A stretch of 64,000 nucleotides of DNA. Origin: Heligmosomoides polygyrus polygyrus. Lineage: Eukaryota > Nematoda > Chromadorea > Rhabditida > Heligmosomidae. This document shows, in pieces, positions 23,764-34,324 of the stretch. The notes below the pieces were generated by a model, which made no database searches, was not told where the DNA came from, and saw only the letters and a list, made by a program, of their open reading frames with translations. The stretch spans positions 10,044,001 to 10,108,000 of the forward strand of contig OX377202.1 in assembly GCA_947396885.1 (NCBI GenBank), read 5' to 3'. Numbering within the stretch: position 1 is the stretch's first letter; each line of letters starts with the position of its first letter. A program made the position numbers and the translations under genes.

Positions 23764-25015
23764 CTCCAGCACCGCATCTCCAGGCACGTTTGGCAGCGTG
23801 TTCGGCACGTCTACTGACTCGCCAGGCACGTTGGGCAACGTGTTCGGCACGTCTACTGAGTCGCCAGGCACGTTGCACAACTGCAACCCCCCTCCTCCGA
23901 CGATTCCCCCTTACAGGACTCCAGCACCGCATCTCCAGGCACGTTTGGCAGCGTGTTCGGCACGTCTACTGACTCGCCAGGCACCTTGGGCAACGTGTTC
24001 GGCACGTCTACTGAGTCGCCAGGCACGTTGCACAACTACTACCCCCCCCCCCCCCCCTACACACCCCCCTCTCTCACTACTCCAGCACCGCATCTCCAGG
24101 CACGTTTGGCAGCGTGTTCGGCACGTCTACTGACTCGCCAGGCACGTTGGGCAACGTGTTCGGCACGTCTACTGAGTCGCCATGCACGTTGCACAACTGC
24201 AACCCCCCTCCTCCGACGATTCCCCCTTACAGGACTCCAGCACCGCATCTCCAGGCACGTTTGGCAGCGTGTTCGGCACGTCTACTGACTCGCCAGGCAC
24301 GTTGGGCAACGTGTTCGGCACGTCTACTGAGTCGCCAGGCACGTTGCACAACTGCAACCCCCCTCCTCCGACGATTCCCCCTTACAGGACTCCAGCACCG
24401 CATCTCCAGGCACGTTTGGCAGCGTGTTCGGCACGTCTACTGACTCGCCAGGCACGTTGGGCAACGTGTTCGGCACGTCTACTGAGTCGCCAGGCACGTT
24501 GCACAACTGCAACCCCCCTCCTCCGACGATTCCCCCTTACAGGACTCCAGCACCGCATCTCCAGGCACGTTTGGCAGCGTGTTCGGCACGTCTACTGACT
24601 CGCCAGGCACGTTGGGCAACGTGTTCGGCACGTCTACTGAGTCGCCAGGCACGTTGCACAACTGCAACCCCCCTCCTCCGACGATTCCCCCTTACAGGAC
24701 TCCAGCACCGCATCTCCAGGCACGTTTGGCAGCGTGTTCGGCACGTCTACTGACTCGCCAGGCACGTTGGGCAACGTGTTCGGCACGTCTACTGAGTCGC
24801 CAGGCACGTTGCACAACTGCAACCCCCCTCCTCCGACGATTCCCCCTTACAGGACTCCAGCACCGCATCTCCAGGCACGTTTGGCAGCGTGTTCGGCACG
24901 TCTACTGACTCGCCAGGCACGTTGGGCAACGTGTTCGGCACGTCTACTGAGTCGCCAGGCACGTTGCACAACTGCAACCCCCCTCCCCCCACGATTCCCC
25001 CTCACAGTTCAGCAC
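23764..25015. repeat. 155-bp satellite, eight copies
   Basis: 'accgcatctccaggcacgtt' recurs with steps of 155 bases (once about 160 where a C run expands at about 24045-24060). Copies 4-8 are nearly identical. Each unit contains two or three imperfect sub-units of 'ggcaacgtgttcggcacgtc' type and a C-rich linker. The period is not a multiple of 3, so long open frames in it on both strands are by-products of composition. Confidence 0.9.
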
Positions 25016-25059
25016 CCAGATGGCCAGGCAGACCGTCACTGATCCCCCCCTGGACAGAC

Positions 25060-25170
25060 ACTCCGCCCCGTACAGACGCTCTCCCCCGTACAGACGCTCT
25101 CCCCCGTACAGACGCTCCGCCCCGTACAGACGCTCCGCCCCGTACAGACGCTCCGCCCCGTACAGACGTT
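25060..25170. repeat. 18-bp tandem repeat at the Helitron 5' side
   Basis: About six copies of 'cgtacagacgctccgccc'. It lies next to the TC terminus (minus strand), and the same words occur once near 22757 beside the duplicated terminus. Confidence 0.85.
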
Positions 25171-26059
25171 AGCGGCTTATTATATAGAAGGATATGTCGA
25201 AGGAGCGATTCCGAACGATATTTTGTTTTAACTTCAAATTGGGACAATCCGCAGCCGAGACAGCACGACGAATCAACCAAGTGTGGGGACCTAATAGTGT
25301 TGGAGAAGGCACTGTGCGCCAGTGGTTCAGTAAATTTCGGACCGGAGATTTCAGCCTTGAAGGTGACCCCGTAGCGGTCGACATAGAGTAGTCCTGAGGA
25401 CGAGTTGAAGGAATTGATGGAATCTGAACCACCTAAACAGTTCGCGGGATTGCGGAAGCTGGAGTTCAGTAGAACTGCTGTTGTGGATGCTTTGAAACGA
25501 CGCCTTGGGAAGGTGAAAAAGCCTCGAAAAGTGGGTGCCCCAGGAGTTGAGTGGGCGGCGGAAATTGTCAAGTTTCGAGATTTGTTCTTCTCTACCTTTA
25601 CCAAACAAAACTGGCCCGTTTTGGATCGAATCATCAATTGTGATGAAGAGAGGATTCTGTATGATGACAGGAAACGTTCCGGACAGTGGTTGGACGCCGA
25701 CGGACCCCCTAGGCATTTCCCAAAGGCGAACCTCCACCAAAAAGAGTATTCGTACTATGTGGTGGTCGGCGGCTGGTGTGATCCAATGCAACTTTTTGGC
25801 ACCAGGCCAAACGATCACAGCAGAGTCCTTCTGTAAGAAACTCGACGACGAAATGCACCGAGAATTGCGTCAAGTTCAGCCAGAATCGGTCAACAGAAGA
25901 TGTCCGATTCTTTCGCACGACAACGCCCGCCCACACGTTTCACAAATCACCATTTGGAAATCGAACGAATTAAGGGTTGAAGTTCTGCCTCACCCGCCAT
26001 ATTCTCCTGACCTCTCGCCAACCGACTACCACCTCTTCAAACACTTTCTGAAGTTTTTC

Positions 26060-26206
26060 ATTTTTGCTTAAGCCTAGAGCGGCTGTTATAGAAGATAGAA
26101 GCTGTTAGGAGGATGTTTAGTTGCGATCAAAACTCTTGCGCCAGGCGGGAGTCGAACCGGCATCTTCTGCTTTCCGGGCAGCGATGTTCGCCTTACACCA
26201 CCGCGA
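26060..26206 (-). repeat. tRNA-derived SINE with 17-bp target duplication
   Basis: The mariner text 'actttctgaagtttttc' stands on both sides (26043-26059 and 26207-26223). Between them, on the minus strand, lie 'GGTGGTGTAAGGCG' (A box), 'GCCGGTTCGACTCCCGCC' (B box), the family body 'GTTTTGATCGCAACTAAAC' and a short A-rich tail. It has the length and structure of a complete SINE and interrupts the transposase. Confidence 0.9.
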
Positions 26207-26448
26207 ACTTTCTGAAGTTTTTCGCTGGTAAAATCTCCACAAATCAGGACCGAGCTAAATCAGCTTTCGCGGATTTTGTCGAATCTCGACCACCTAATTT
26301 TTTCGGAGATGGAATAGATCGAGCGGTGTCCCGTTGGAAGAAGCGATTCGAACGGTGCTTATTTCGACTGAATTCTATAAGATTTGAGAAAGTTGTGATA
26401 GCTGAAAGTGAAACACTCAAAACGCTGAGAACTTCCCGGACAACCTAA

Positions 26449-26965
26449 TAAAATACGTCCCTTCTTCTCCTCAGAAGGATGTCTTTGTTGGAGACTTCCG
26501 CGTGTTGAATTTACCCCCCCCCCCTCCGTACCACTAAACCCAACTGCGTTCGAGTAGCATGCTTTCATAAAGATCAATCAAATAACATGGTCTATTTACA
26601 TAATATGTTATTAAAGAAATTCCAGATCGCTTTAGAGGTTCATTTTCTTGTTTGTCTTAAGGGCTCGAAATCAACGTAACTGACTTTAACTTTAATACGA
26701 CGCAGAGCGACATGCCATCTTTAATATAAATTGATTGAAAGGGAATTTTTTCAGTGAGAAGGAAGAAATCAGAGCGGTTTGTCAGCCGTTCCCAAATTGC
26801 TCACCGCCGCCTGGCCGACCGATCGAATGCCGGCGATGGGTTTTTGCTCCAGTGGGCACGGCCTCTCCGTTGTGTTGTGCTCTGGCAATAGGAACCATCT
26901 TTCTCCAGTTCCAGTCATTACACAACTTCAGGAATTCAGATGATCATCACCCAATGAGCCTTAGC
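26449..26965. repeat. Flank shared with 44975-45345 (copy 1)
   Basis: Right after the mariner terminus, 'aaatacgtcccttcttctcc' through 'catggtctatttacataata' and on to 'gcaataggaaccatctttct' is repeated at 44975-45345, after another mariner right end. This copy has about 130 extra bases (near 26713-26845). A 161-codon plus frame here has no recognised function. Confidence 0.8.
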
Positions 26966-27373
26966 TCCTATATTTTCGCGAAATTTTCGGTTTTGCTCGA
27001 ATTCAGCTCGGCGAGCACGCTTAGAAAGCAATTTGATCACATTTTCCTTAGGTTGAACAGCTGTCATTTTCTCGCTTCTATTTTGGCTCGCCTAACACTC
27101 TTCACCCGAGCTTCGGATTTTATCCGCCTGGTTTTGTCTGGCCTCTATTTCATGCATTCGAAGTCACCTATCTCTAGCAATTTTAAGCCGCTCTTAGGGT
27201 ACAAGGATGCGAAAGCCTGAGGTTTTCAGTCTAGCGGTTCTTAGGCTCCAGTCGTCTTGATTGTGCTCTCATCTATGCTGTTGAATTCACCGATTAGTTA
27301 CTTGGCAACAACGTCTATTGCTGTCGGAACCACCTCTTTACACTGTGGCGGACGTCGCTGTTTCGTATGGTTC
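26966..27373. other. No gene recognised
   Basis: Unique-looking sequence between the duplicated flank and the next mariner; no domain or repeat identified. Confidence 0.4.
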
Positions 27374-27375
27374 TA

Positions 27376-28636
27376 TTAGGTTGGAAAAAAAGTTTTTTCA
27401 TTTTTTTCAAAGATTTATTACTTCACAACTACAAGGTCAAATCAACTGAGATAAACTCCATTTTGTTCCACTACACTTCTCCAAAGACTGGGTAATTTTC
27501 CAATTCTTCTCGCTTAAAAGACTGCAGTTCTGGAGTCGAACCATTGCTGAATCCAATTTTTGACGTCTTCATCCTCTTCAAAATATTTCTTTCCAATTTC
27601 TTGCTTGAGAGCACGGAAGAAATGGCATTCGGTAAGGGCGAGTTCAGGGCTATACGGTGGATGTGGCATACCTCCCAGCAAAGCTCCTTTACTGTTTTTC
27701 TTGTGAGTCTTGCAACATGTGGCTTTGCATCGTCATGCAGGATCATCACCTTTGACGTCTCCGGCCTGTTTTCTTGGAGAGTTGCGACGACTTTGTGGAG
27801 TTGGCCGCAGTATGTGACAGCAGTAAGTGTCTCTCCACTTCTGAGAGTTTTCCAGTAAATCACTCCTCTGACATCCGACCAAACAGTCATGAGAATCTTC
27901 CTTTCGTGAACATTGGGCTTGAGATCAGACTTAGGGCTCTCTCCCTTTTGTACCCATTGCCTTTTCCCCGGAAGTTGGCACACAGAACCCAGGACTCTTC
28001 GCCTGTCACAATCCGCGGAAGAAACGATTTTCTTCCTTATCTGGACAGAAGAGAAGCAGCGATGGAGAGCCGTCGACCTTTCTGAGTGTCTGACAGGGCA
28101 TGTGGAATCCAAGCTCCAAATTTCCATGAAAGCCAAGATTCTTCAGATGGATTCCCACTATCGTATGAGACACTTCGAGCTTCTCTGCCAGTTGACGTGT
28201 CGTCTGCGTACTATCGGTACGAAGATGATGGAGTAGTTTAGTGCCGTCCAATTCAGTTGGCCCTCCTGACCTTCTTTGTCTTCGAGTGAATAATCTCCCT
28301 TTAAAAACTTTCCGAACCACTCGTAACAGGCGCGGTGAGTAGTAGATCCCAAGCCATATATATGGTTAATTTGGTCTGCTGCCCGACGTGCTGTGGATTC
28401 TTTAATGAATTCATGAAGAATGCCGTGCTGAAAACGGCCATGAGGTAGATCTGGCACTGAGTTCGGAAGATTGGATGGATAACGAATTACAAGAAGAGTC
28501 TTAACCTGTGTCCGCGTGCGAACGGTATACAAGTGTGATAGGATTACGAAATCAGCAATCAACGTTGGCTAGTGCGTTTACAAGGGGAAGGGTAAAAAAA
28601 ATTTCGAAGTGTGAAGAGACTTTTTTTCCAACCTAA
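27376..28636 (-). mobile_element. Mariner, second family, degenerate, TA target duplication
   Basis: Ends 'ttaggttggaaaaaaagttt' and 'tttttttccaacctaa' lie between TA pairs (27374-27375, 28637-28638). The transposase runs on the minus strand, about 28470 down to 27471. The N-terminal domain has 'TARRAADQINHIYG' and 'YEWFGKFLKGDYSLED', then 'RQLAEKLEVSHTIVGIHL'. The catalytic part has 'VMILHDDAKPHVARL' (second Asp). The first-Asp block is weak ('SSADCDRRRVL') and the third-Asp block is out of frame. At least two frameshifts separate the three parts. TIRs and protein differ from the bandit-like copies. Inactive. Confidence 0.85.
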
Positions 28637-28789
28637 TACATCGGCGAACAGTTCAGTCTTGTGAGCATCCCAAGGAGTCCGATTTGCCCTCCTACCTTCA
28701 CCCTTGTTCTCATACATAGTCTTTTTCCTTTATTTCACAGCTTTGTTCGCCTGATCTACCTTCTATTTTCATATCCCTAATTCTTTTCT

Positions 28790-29667
28790 TATATACCATT
28801 TTCAGTCGAATTGGACACCATTCAAATCAAATTGGACACTATTCTAAGCTGGCCTATGAACTATGAAATCAAATTGAACGTCTTCCAAATCGAGACGAGT
28901 TTTTTACAGGTTAAACTACAGATTTTCCAAGATGGTCACGATAATTTTTTGTTCAAGGAAAATTTAGAATAACTTTTTCTGACTTTTTTTGCTTTAGCTG
29001 CCGAGTGGGTGAAATAATTTACTAAAATATTTATTATTTGAGAAAATAATAAATTAAAATTTTTGTTAGCAAGGCAGCAAGGCAGCATGAAAGGAGTGGA
29101 TCGCGTCATGTACTCAGAAAGTTCAATGCAACGTTTATTTGATTGGTAGCGTAAATACTCCTTACATGCAGCAAGAAAATTAGGACATGCGGGTTTTTTT
29201 TACAATTGTTTGTATTGTACCGCTTGCAGGTGTGAAACTGCATGAAAACAGAAATTTCGCTATCAATCGAGTGAAAATCGCGAACTTTCGGACGGGGGCA
29301 TGGCGCATTCTCTGTTTTGGCAACATAAAATGGCCGCCTTTCTGCCCTTCAAAACAAGATTGAGTTCAATGTTTTATCTTCAAAAATTATTTTTTTTTAA
29401 TTTCAAACTATGTGTTTTTTATTGAGAAGTAAATTAAAACTTCGAAGAAAGTTATACTGAAAATTTCCTTGCAAAAAAATTATTCTAACATTTTTGGAGA
29501 GTCTCTAATTTAATGTAGAAGAATCTCATTTCGATTTGGAAGAGTTCGCTTAGATTTCAAGGATCTTAAAGACCCTTGAAGCTAGCTTAGAAGACTGTCC
29601 AATTTGACGTAAAAAGGTGTCCAATTTGATTTGAAAAATGTCCAAGTCGACGTGAAAATGGTATATA
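28790..29667. repeat. Palindromic repeat family P, copy 3
   Basis: Begins 'tatataccattttcag' and ends 'gaaaatggtatata'. Inside the ends, 'attcaaatcaaattggacac' on the left faces 'gtccaatttgatttgaaa' on the right. No transposase; about 880 bases. Confidence 0.8.
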
Positions 29668-29994
29668 CACAGATGTTAGAGTTTTCATAAAGTATGCTGC
29701 TCTTCTTCACTGAAGAGCCACGGGAGGAGCATAACACAAAGGTTCTTCTGAAGACAGCGGCGAAACGAACCTTTTATAGCTTGATTATACAACTTTCTTT
29801 ATTAATAAGAATAAAATAAGCTCTTTACATCGTTCATTACTTCTTTGAATGTTTTATTTCGAACGTTACCACTAGGACACTTCGACAAATTGCTAGACGT
29901 TCCCGAATTCCTTCTTGTAGTTCCATATGGACTGGCGCTTTCAGATTCAAGTCCGTTGCTTTAAGCCTCAAGGGGCAGTGTCGAGGTTGTAAGC
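29668..29994. other. No gene seen
   Basis: Spacer without recognised features. Confidence 0.4.
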
Positions 29995-30115
29995 TGTTAC
30001 GATGTTTTTGTTGCGATCAAAACTTTAGCGCCAGTGGGGACTTGAACCTGCACCTCTTGCTGATTGCGCAGGAATGCTCTACGCCATTGCACCACCGGCG
30101 CTGTTTGATCGAACA
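29995..30115 (-). repeat. tRNA-derived SINE
   Basis: The reverse complement contains 'GCGCCGGTGGTGCAATGGCG' (acceptor arm and A box) and 'GGTGCAGGTTCAAGTCCCC' (B box). 'CTGGCGC' pairs with the acceptor start, and the body 'GTTTTGATCGCAACAAAA' is shared with 26060-26206. The tRNA-like head is better kept here than in the other copies. Confidence 0.85.
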
Positions 30116-30237
30116 CAACATCCACATCTTTTGGAACCCATCAGCACTCACTTTCACTAGGCTTTGGGATTCTTCAGCATAATAATAAAGCTAAAAATAA
30201 TAAAAATGAAAGATAAAGGGCTGCGTTGTTAATTACC

Positions 30238-30480
30238 CATGAGATGCGCCACGCATTCCACTCCTGCTCGATGTCGTGGAGACGATTTGAATGTGTAATA
30301 TGTCTATTTACATAATGACTTGCACCAGCCGACGAACAGCTCAATATTTCATCTCCTTTTCAAACCATTCTAGTACCAATTCACACACCCAGGACGAATG
30401 GCACTCTGGACTGGCCTGGACAAGAAACCCGAACTGAGAATCTGGAATCGAGTCAGCTCAGCTGACGCCTCTGCTTCACT
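30238..30480 (+). repeat. Dispersed repeat B, diverged copy
   Basis: 'gatgcgccacgcattccact', 'gatgtcgtggagacgattt' and 'aatgacttgcaccagccga' follow the family B order. The distal half is more diverged. Confidence 0.7.
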
Positions 30481-31700
30481 TACTACGTGTACAAGTTTAT
30501 ATCGCTTATGAATGATATTGAAAGAAATTGGCATATCTACTTTTTCCACTGAAAATGCGCATCTTATTCCTTCTTCAGGAGAGCTAAGCAATATGTGCAA
30601 ATGGTTGCACCTCGATTAAATAATACTCTATTTCACGGAGCCGCTTCTACCGCTAGTCTTAAAAAGAACGCCAAATGAGAGATCCCTGGTGGCGGTAATT
30701 TTGCAGGCGTTTATTAGGCTATCTGGGATGATGTGCGTACCAGTTTAAAGAGGCCTTCGAGATATAGGGTCCACCTTGGGGTTCTGTGCTTAGAAGGTCG
30801 TATACTTGGCGCATCTTATAATTCGCATGCAAGAAGTCCTCGTGAAAGGAATTTTATATACGGTTTATGTTCTTTTTGCGATTTCAACAGCTTTGCACAT
30901 TATTTTTATCCACTATAAGAAACAAGTACGGGCTACTCCTCTGCAAACCTCTCTTTACATTTGTTGGCAATGAACTTACAACGACCTCAATTTATCTCAT
31001 TTAAATCTGGAATTCCCACACTACTCACAAAAGGATTGAAATCATTCAAACCGAACATGTTCAGATAATTGTTGACAGAGCGCCGTTTACGCCCATTACG
31101 CCCATTCTTTACGCTTGGCGAGAAAATGAGGGTCTTAGCGATGGGTGGGCAATGGGCGGGATTTGTCCAGTAAAACCTGGAAAACGTAGTCCCCTCCTGA
31201 TTTTCTATGGCTCATGGAGAGCTAAATTACCGAGTCTGCACTTCTCCGTCGATTCGAGTACGGACTCTGGGGGCTAGAAAATGATAGGTAGGGGGGGGGG
31301 GGGACAAATATGGACTTTCTTGGTCCGGCTAATTACGGAGCACTGTAGCGCACGAGGTCCGTAGCTGCCCCCACCGACACTGCGGGCCTAGGACGGCGCC
31401 AGCAACCTCCCATTTCCGGGGTAGAGCGGATGAGTCTGCAGCAGCAACGTCGCCATCTTGCGGCCATTGGGCGTCGCTAGAAAGTGCATAGATGGGACTA
31501 TTGTAGCCTCATTTTCGAGATTTGGGGTTATGGTAGCGGAGGCGGCGCGGGTGTAAATGTAGGTGTACAGGTGTCGTTTGCACAGCTATGTGTAGATATA
31601 CTGTCTTACGGTAGTGCTGTTCTGCTACTGTATAGAGGTTACGGTAATAAATTTTATTAGAGTAATCGTCTTAGCGGTCGGACACCATCGTAAGAATTGT
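30481..31700. other. No gene recognised; repeat E at 30725-30830
   Basis: Repeat E ('gtttaaagaggccttcgaga') matches 8520-8650. A G run is at about 31289-31302. The rest, including a G/C-richer stretch at 31320-31560, shows no recognised feature. Confidence 0.45.
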
Positions 31701-32379
31701 TCATGGAAAATTGTCAAGCATTTAATAGTACAATATTAACCAATGAGTCGACTAATAGCTACGGTCAAGATGCTCCTTGGAAAACGTCATTTGTTACTGT
31801 TTTTCATATTTAACAAATAATACAAATAAAATAATTCAAATAATCAGGGCGCGGGAAAAATGGCTGTCCCACGCGGCAGTCACCTGGGGCCGTATGCTAT
31901 TCTCGCCCGACTCGGGGACGGTACCCGGCGCGAAAATCGATGCACATGATGTGCATACCGAGGATGTGGGCGGAGACCGCCTCATAACCGGGCAGGGACG
32001 GCGGTTGGGGAGAGAGTAGCATACAGCCCCTGAAAGTCGCGCCTGTCGTGAAAGGGTTAAAGCGAACTAGCAGGTTGGAGCAAGTGTCACATAAAGCCAT
32101 CGTGCCAGACGCTGCTCGTCGTTGAGCTCATAAGGCACCAACGTCGACGTCTTCTTCACCTTGGTCCCATCCCGAGCAGGCCAATCAGACCTTCATTCCT
32201 TTCGGGATTATCGTATTAGTCTCAAAGAGAAAAAAGTTTTGAATTCTAATAAAATCTGAAATCTGAATTGAATGAAATTGAATTGATTGAAATTGAAAAA
32301 TTGAAGAACAAAAAAATTGAAAAATTGAAGAACAAAAAATTGAAGAACATCTTGATTCACGCCACTTCTGCGCATCCGA
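31701..32379. other. No gene recognised; A-rich simple repeat at 32260-32350
   Basis: The stretch 32260-32350 is a GAAATTGAA/AAATTGAAGAAC simple repeat. Upstream, 'gggtcgta'-type text around 31880-32040 contains loosely inverted words ('ccgtatgctattctc' and 'gagagtagcatacagcc') that may mark a short palindromic element. Confidence 0.45.
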
Positions 32380-32419
32380 CAAGCATAAAGCGTAGCGTCG
32401 TCAGAAACATGTTTCATAC

Positions 32420-33048
32420 TACCTCGCAGGTATGTACAGGTGAAGAGGAGCGAAAAGAGTCATTGCGCCTGGCTTCGAATATAGCCATGGAAAATGGCTA
32501 TGTATCGCCACGGTATCGACGCCGAGTTCCTGCTTCCCGCAGACAAAGTGTCAAAAGAGCATAGTTCGAGCCCAGTTGCAGAATGATGTCGTTTTAGTCA
32601 ACATACCAAACGACACTATTAAACGTCAACTGGTCAGGAATAGACTCTACGAAAACAGTGCTCATCAGATAGTTGTGTTATATGTCCATACGGCAAGATC
32701 GGAGATTGTTCTCGGGAGGGAGCAGTCTATCAGATTGAGTGTCAGACATGTAACTGCACATATATAGGGGAAACAGGGGGAAAACTAGCCATTCGAGTTA
32801 AAGAACACCTGACTAGTAAACAACGTGGTAACATCAGAACACCTCTCGGAAAGCATAGAGCTGAGGAGCATAACGGTAGCGACTTTGAGATTAGGTGCAA
32901 GGTGTTGGCGGTAGAAACAGAAATATCGGCAAGGAAAACATTGGAGGCGTTCTGGATTTTTGCAAGAAACCCTGGCATGAACGACCGTCAGGAACGCCCG
33001 TCAATTACGAATGACTTTCTGCCTTTCGTGCCAAAATGCGAGCTGTAG
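32420..33048 (+). pseudogene. Penelope-like element, RT C-terminus and GIY-YIG endonuclease domain
   Basis: One frame gives 'LQNDVVLVNIPNDTIKRQLV' and 'RNRLYEN'. After a frame change near 32660 it continues as 'GAVYQIECQTCNCTYIGETG' and 'GKLAIRVKEHLTSKQRGNI', and ends 'TNDFLPFVPKCEL' at about 33046. The second part is a GIY-YIG nuclease, here with Tyr-Ile-Gly, the Arg of RVKEH and the downstream Glu (KTLEAFW). In Penelope-like retroelements this domain follows the RT and makes the target nick. The Cys pair before the TYIG is also typical of these proteins. The RT core is not found upstream, so the copy is 5' truncated. At least one frameshift. A hammerhead-like motif follows at 33279-33320. 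Confidence 0.8.
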
Positions 33049-33278
33049 AATGGAAAGGGCGCATGTGCATGTCGTTATCCGTTCTATCCGTCGCTGCACA
33101 GTAAGTCTCATTCGCCCGGTCGTACTAACAGAGAGCTGCGGCTCCTTTGGTGGATCTAACGTAAGTTTATCCCTCTTTGAGTGGGCTTTCATGGGTGGTT
33201 TCTCTAAGGAAGCGGAACCGCTAGAGTGGGGCTAGCGCTCGGTGGGGTAAATCGCCTGTCTAATATTTGCACCACGTT

Positions 33279-33320
33279 CAGGCCTCTGAGGAAGACGGAA
33301 GCGTCGAAACGTTAGGCCTG
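33279..33320 (+). ncRNA. Hammerhead-ribozyme-like motif of the Penelope-like element
   Basis: Order: CAGGCCT, CTGAGGA (matches the CUGANGA core), GACG-GAAG-CGTC (stem II), GAAA, CGTT, AGGCCTG. The first and last 7 bases pair as stem I. Stem III is reduced to the self-complementary ACGT, the minimal form that would need two copies to pair. Hammerhead motifs of this kind are known from Penelope-like elements. No reaction has been tested. Confidence 0.7.
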
Positions 33321-33335
33321 GCAATAAAGGTCCAC

Positions 33336-34320
33336 CATAACAACCTCGAACGGCACAAAGTAAAACACTAACAACTATCTACATTGCCGACGTTTTATGA
33401 CGAGAGAAGCTGGAGACTTACTGAATTGAGTGAAATCTGAGTTTCAAGTTTTCGCGTTTTGTAATCTCTACATTTATTTATTACATGAAATATTGCTGCA
33501 TCACAACAATTCCAAACCTAAAAGAATTATTTCTCACTGTATGCTTCTTGTATTTTCTTTGTATATCGAGGGTTTTTGTGGCATTTCCATCTTCATCCTG
33601 CCGTTTCAACTCTGTCGTCGCCTTCAGAAGCGAAAGGCTGGAGCTTTGGACGAGCGTTCTCCCCGACGCAGTGTTCTACCCACTCTAACGTTTCTTGCAC
33701 GAAACCAAGAGCAGAGAACGAAACCCCGAACCTTCGCACTGGATTCTACAGCTGACAAGTACATTGCGATTGCGCCAGCACCACGAATTGGTCGGCAACC
33801 AGTGGCGAATGGGTTTCACTGCGCTGTCATTCCACTGTCATAGTCTTGAGGACCGCGATTTCTTTCTGGAGTTTGTAGAGCTCGCAAATGCTAACGGCAG
33901 AAGCTCGCTCGTGATGCGTAAACGCTCAATTTGGTTGTCCAATCCAGGATTCTTGAAGGAAAACCAAAAAAGCTCTCGAACTTGGTGCACATGTTGGATT
34001 AACGACGCTAGCTTGAAACGGGCCGACGATCCGGGCACGCCGAAGTTCAGACCGCCAGGACGATTCGTTATTTTTTAGCTCATGTTCTTCCTTACCTCCC
34101 ATCTTTTTTTATTCTGTCTTTACAACTCCTATTCGATAGGTTCAGCATTTTTGTCATTTTTTAAATTACTTTTTATTGAGTTGTTTTTAACATTGATGAT
34201 TTTCCAAAGGGTTTTAATTAATGTTGTTGTTTTTCATATTTTCCAAAGTGAATTTATTTATATTAACACATACATTATACAGAGATAGATAATAGACGCC
34301 TATCCTAGAATATAGCACCA
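33336..34320. other. No gene recognised
   Basis: Overlapping plus frames 33430-33843 and 33695-34078 lack recognisable domains and initiation context. The following 34082-34290 is T-rich. Confidence 0.4.
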
Positions 34321-34324
34321 CTAT

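Larger units (their letters stand above)
20822..25192 (-). mobile_element. Non-autonomous Helitron-like element carrying satellites
   Basis: Read on the minus strand it begins 'TCCTTCTATATAATAAG' and ends 'ACGGAGCACTTG'. Twelve bases before that end lies a hairpin, CACGCC-GATA-GGCGTG. It sits exactly between A (20821) and T (25193) of the mariner with no target duplication. A TC start, a hairpin 10-12 bases from the 3' end and A|T insertion are the Helitron hallmarks; the terminal CTTG departs from the usual CTRR. No Rep/helicase gene is present, so it would depend on a partner. The interior is almost wholly tandem repeats. A second copy of the 5' terminus lies near 22790-22809. Confidence 0.75.
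20667..26448 (+). mobile_element. Bandit-like mariner split by a Helitron-like insertion (20667-20821 and 25193-26448)
   Basis: The left 155 bases, starting 'ttagattgtccggaaagttc' after TA, match the left end of the mariner at 43813. The sequence stops at 20821 and resumes at 25193 with the start of the transposase frame, where the 43813 copy is continuous. The transposase reads 'MSKERFRTIFCFNFKLGQSA', 'VRQWFSKFRTGDFSLE', then 'IINCDEERILYDD' (first Asp), 'LSHDNARPHVSQI' (second Asp) and 'PYSPDLSPTDYHLF' (third Asp, DD34D spacing). There are stops near 25389 and frame changes near 25790. A SINE at 26060-26206 interrupts the end. The right TIR ends 'ggacaacctaa', then TA. Confidence 0.85.

Noticed and set aside
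22860..25170. Regularly spaced repeats suggesting CRISPR
   Set aside because: The repeats are head-to-tail without unique spacers, in a eukaryotic genome.
23718..25374. Many overlapping 100-160 codon frames on both strands, rich in Pro, Ser and Thr
   Set aside because: They follow the 155-bp satellite period, which is not a multiple of 3. They arise from stop-poor GC-rich repeats.
26735..27220. 161-codon plus frame as a gene
   Set aside because: It runs across the end of a duplicated flank and is interrupted in the second copy at 45200-45345.
29995..30115. tRNA gene
   Set aside because: Box A and B are present, but the shared downstream body and the copies elsewhere show a SINE; arms do not pair well enough for a working tRNA.
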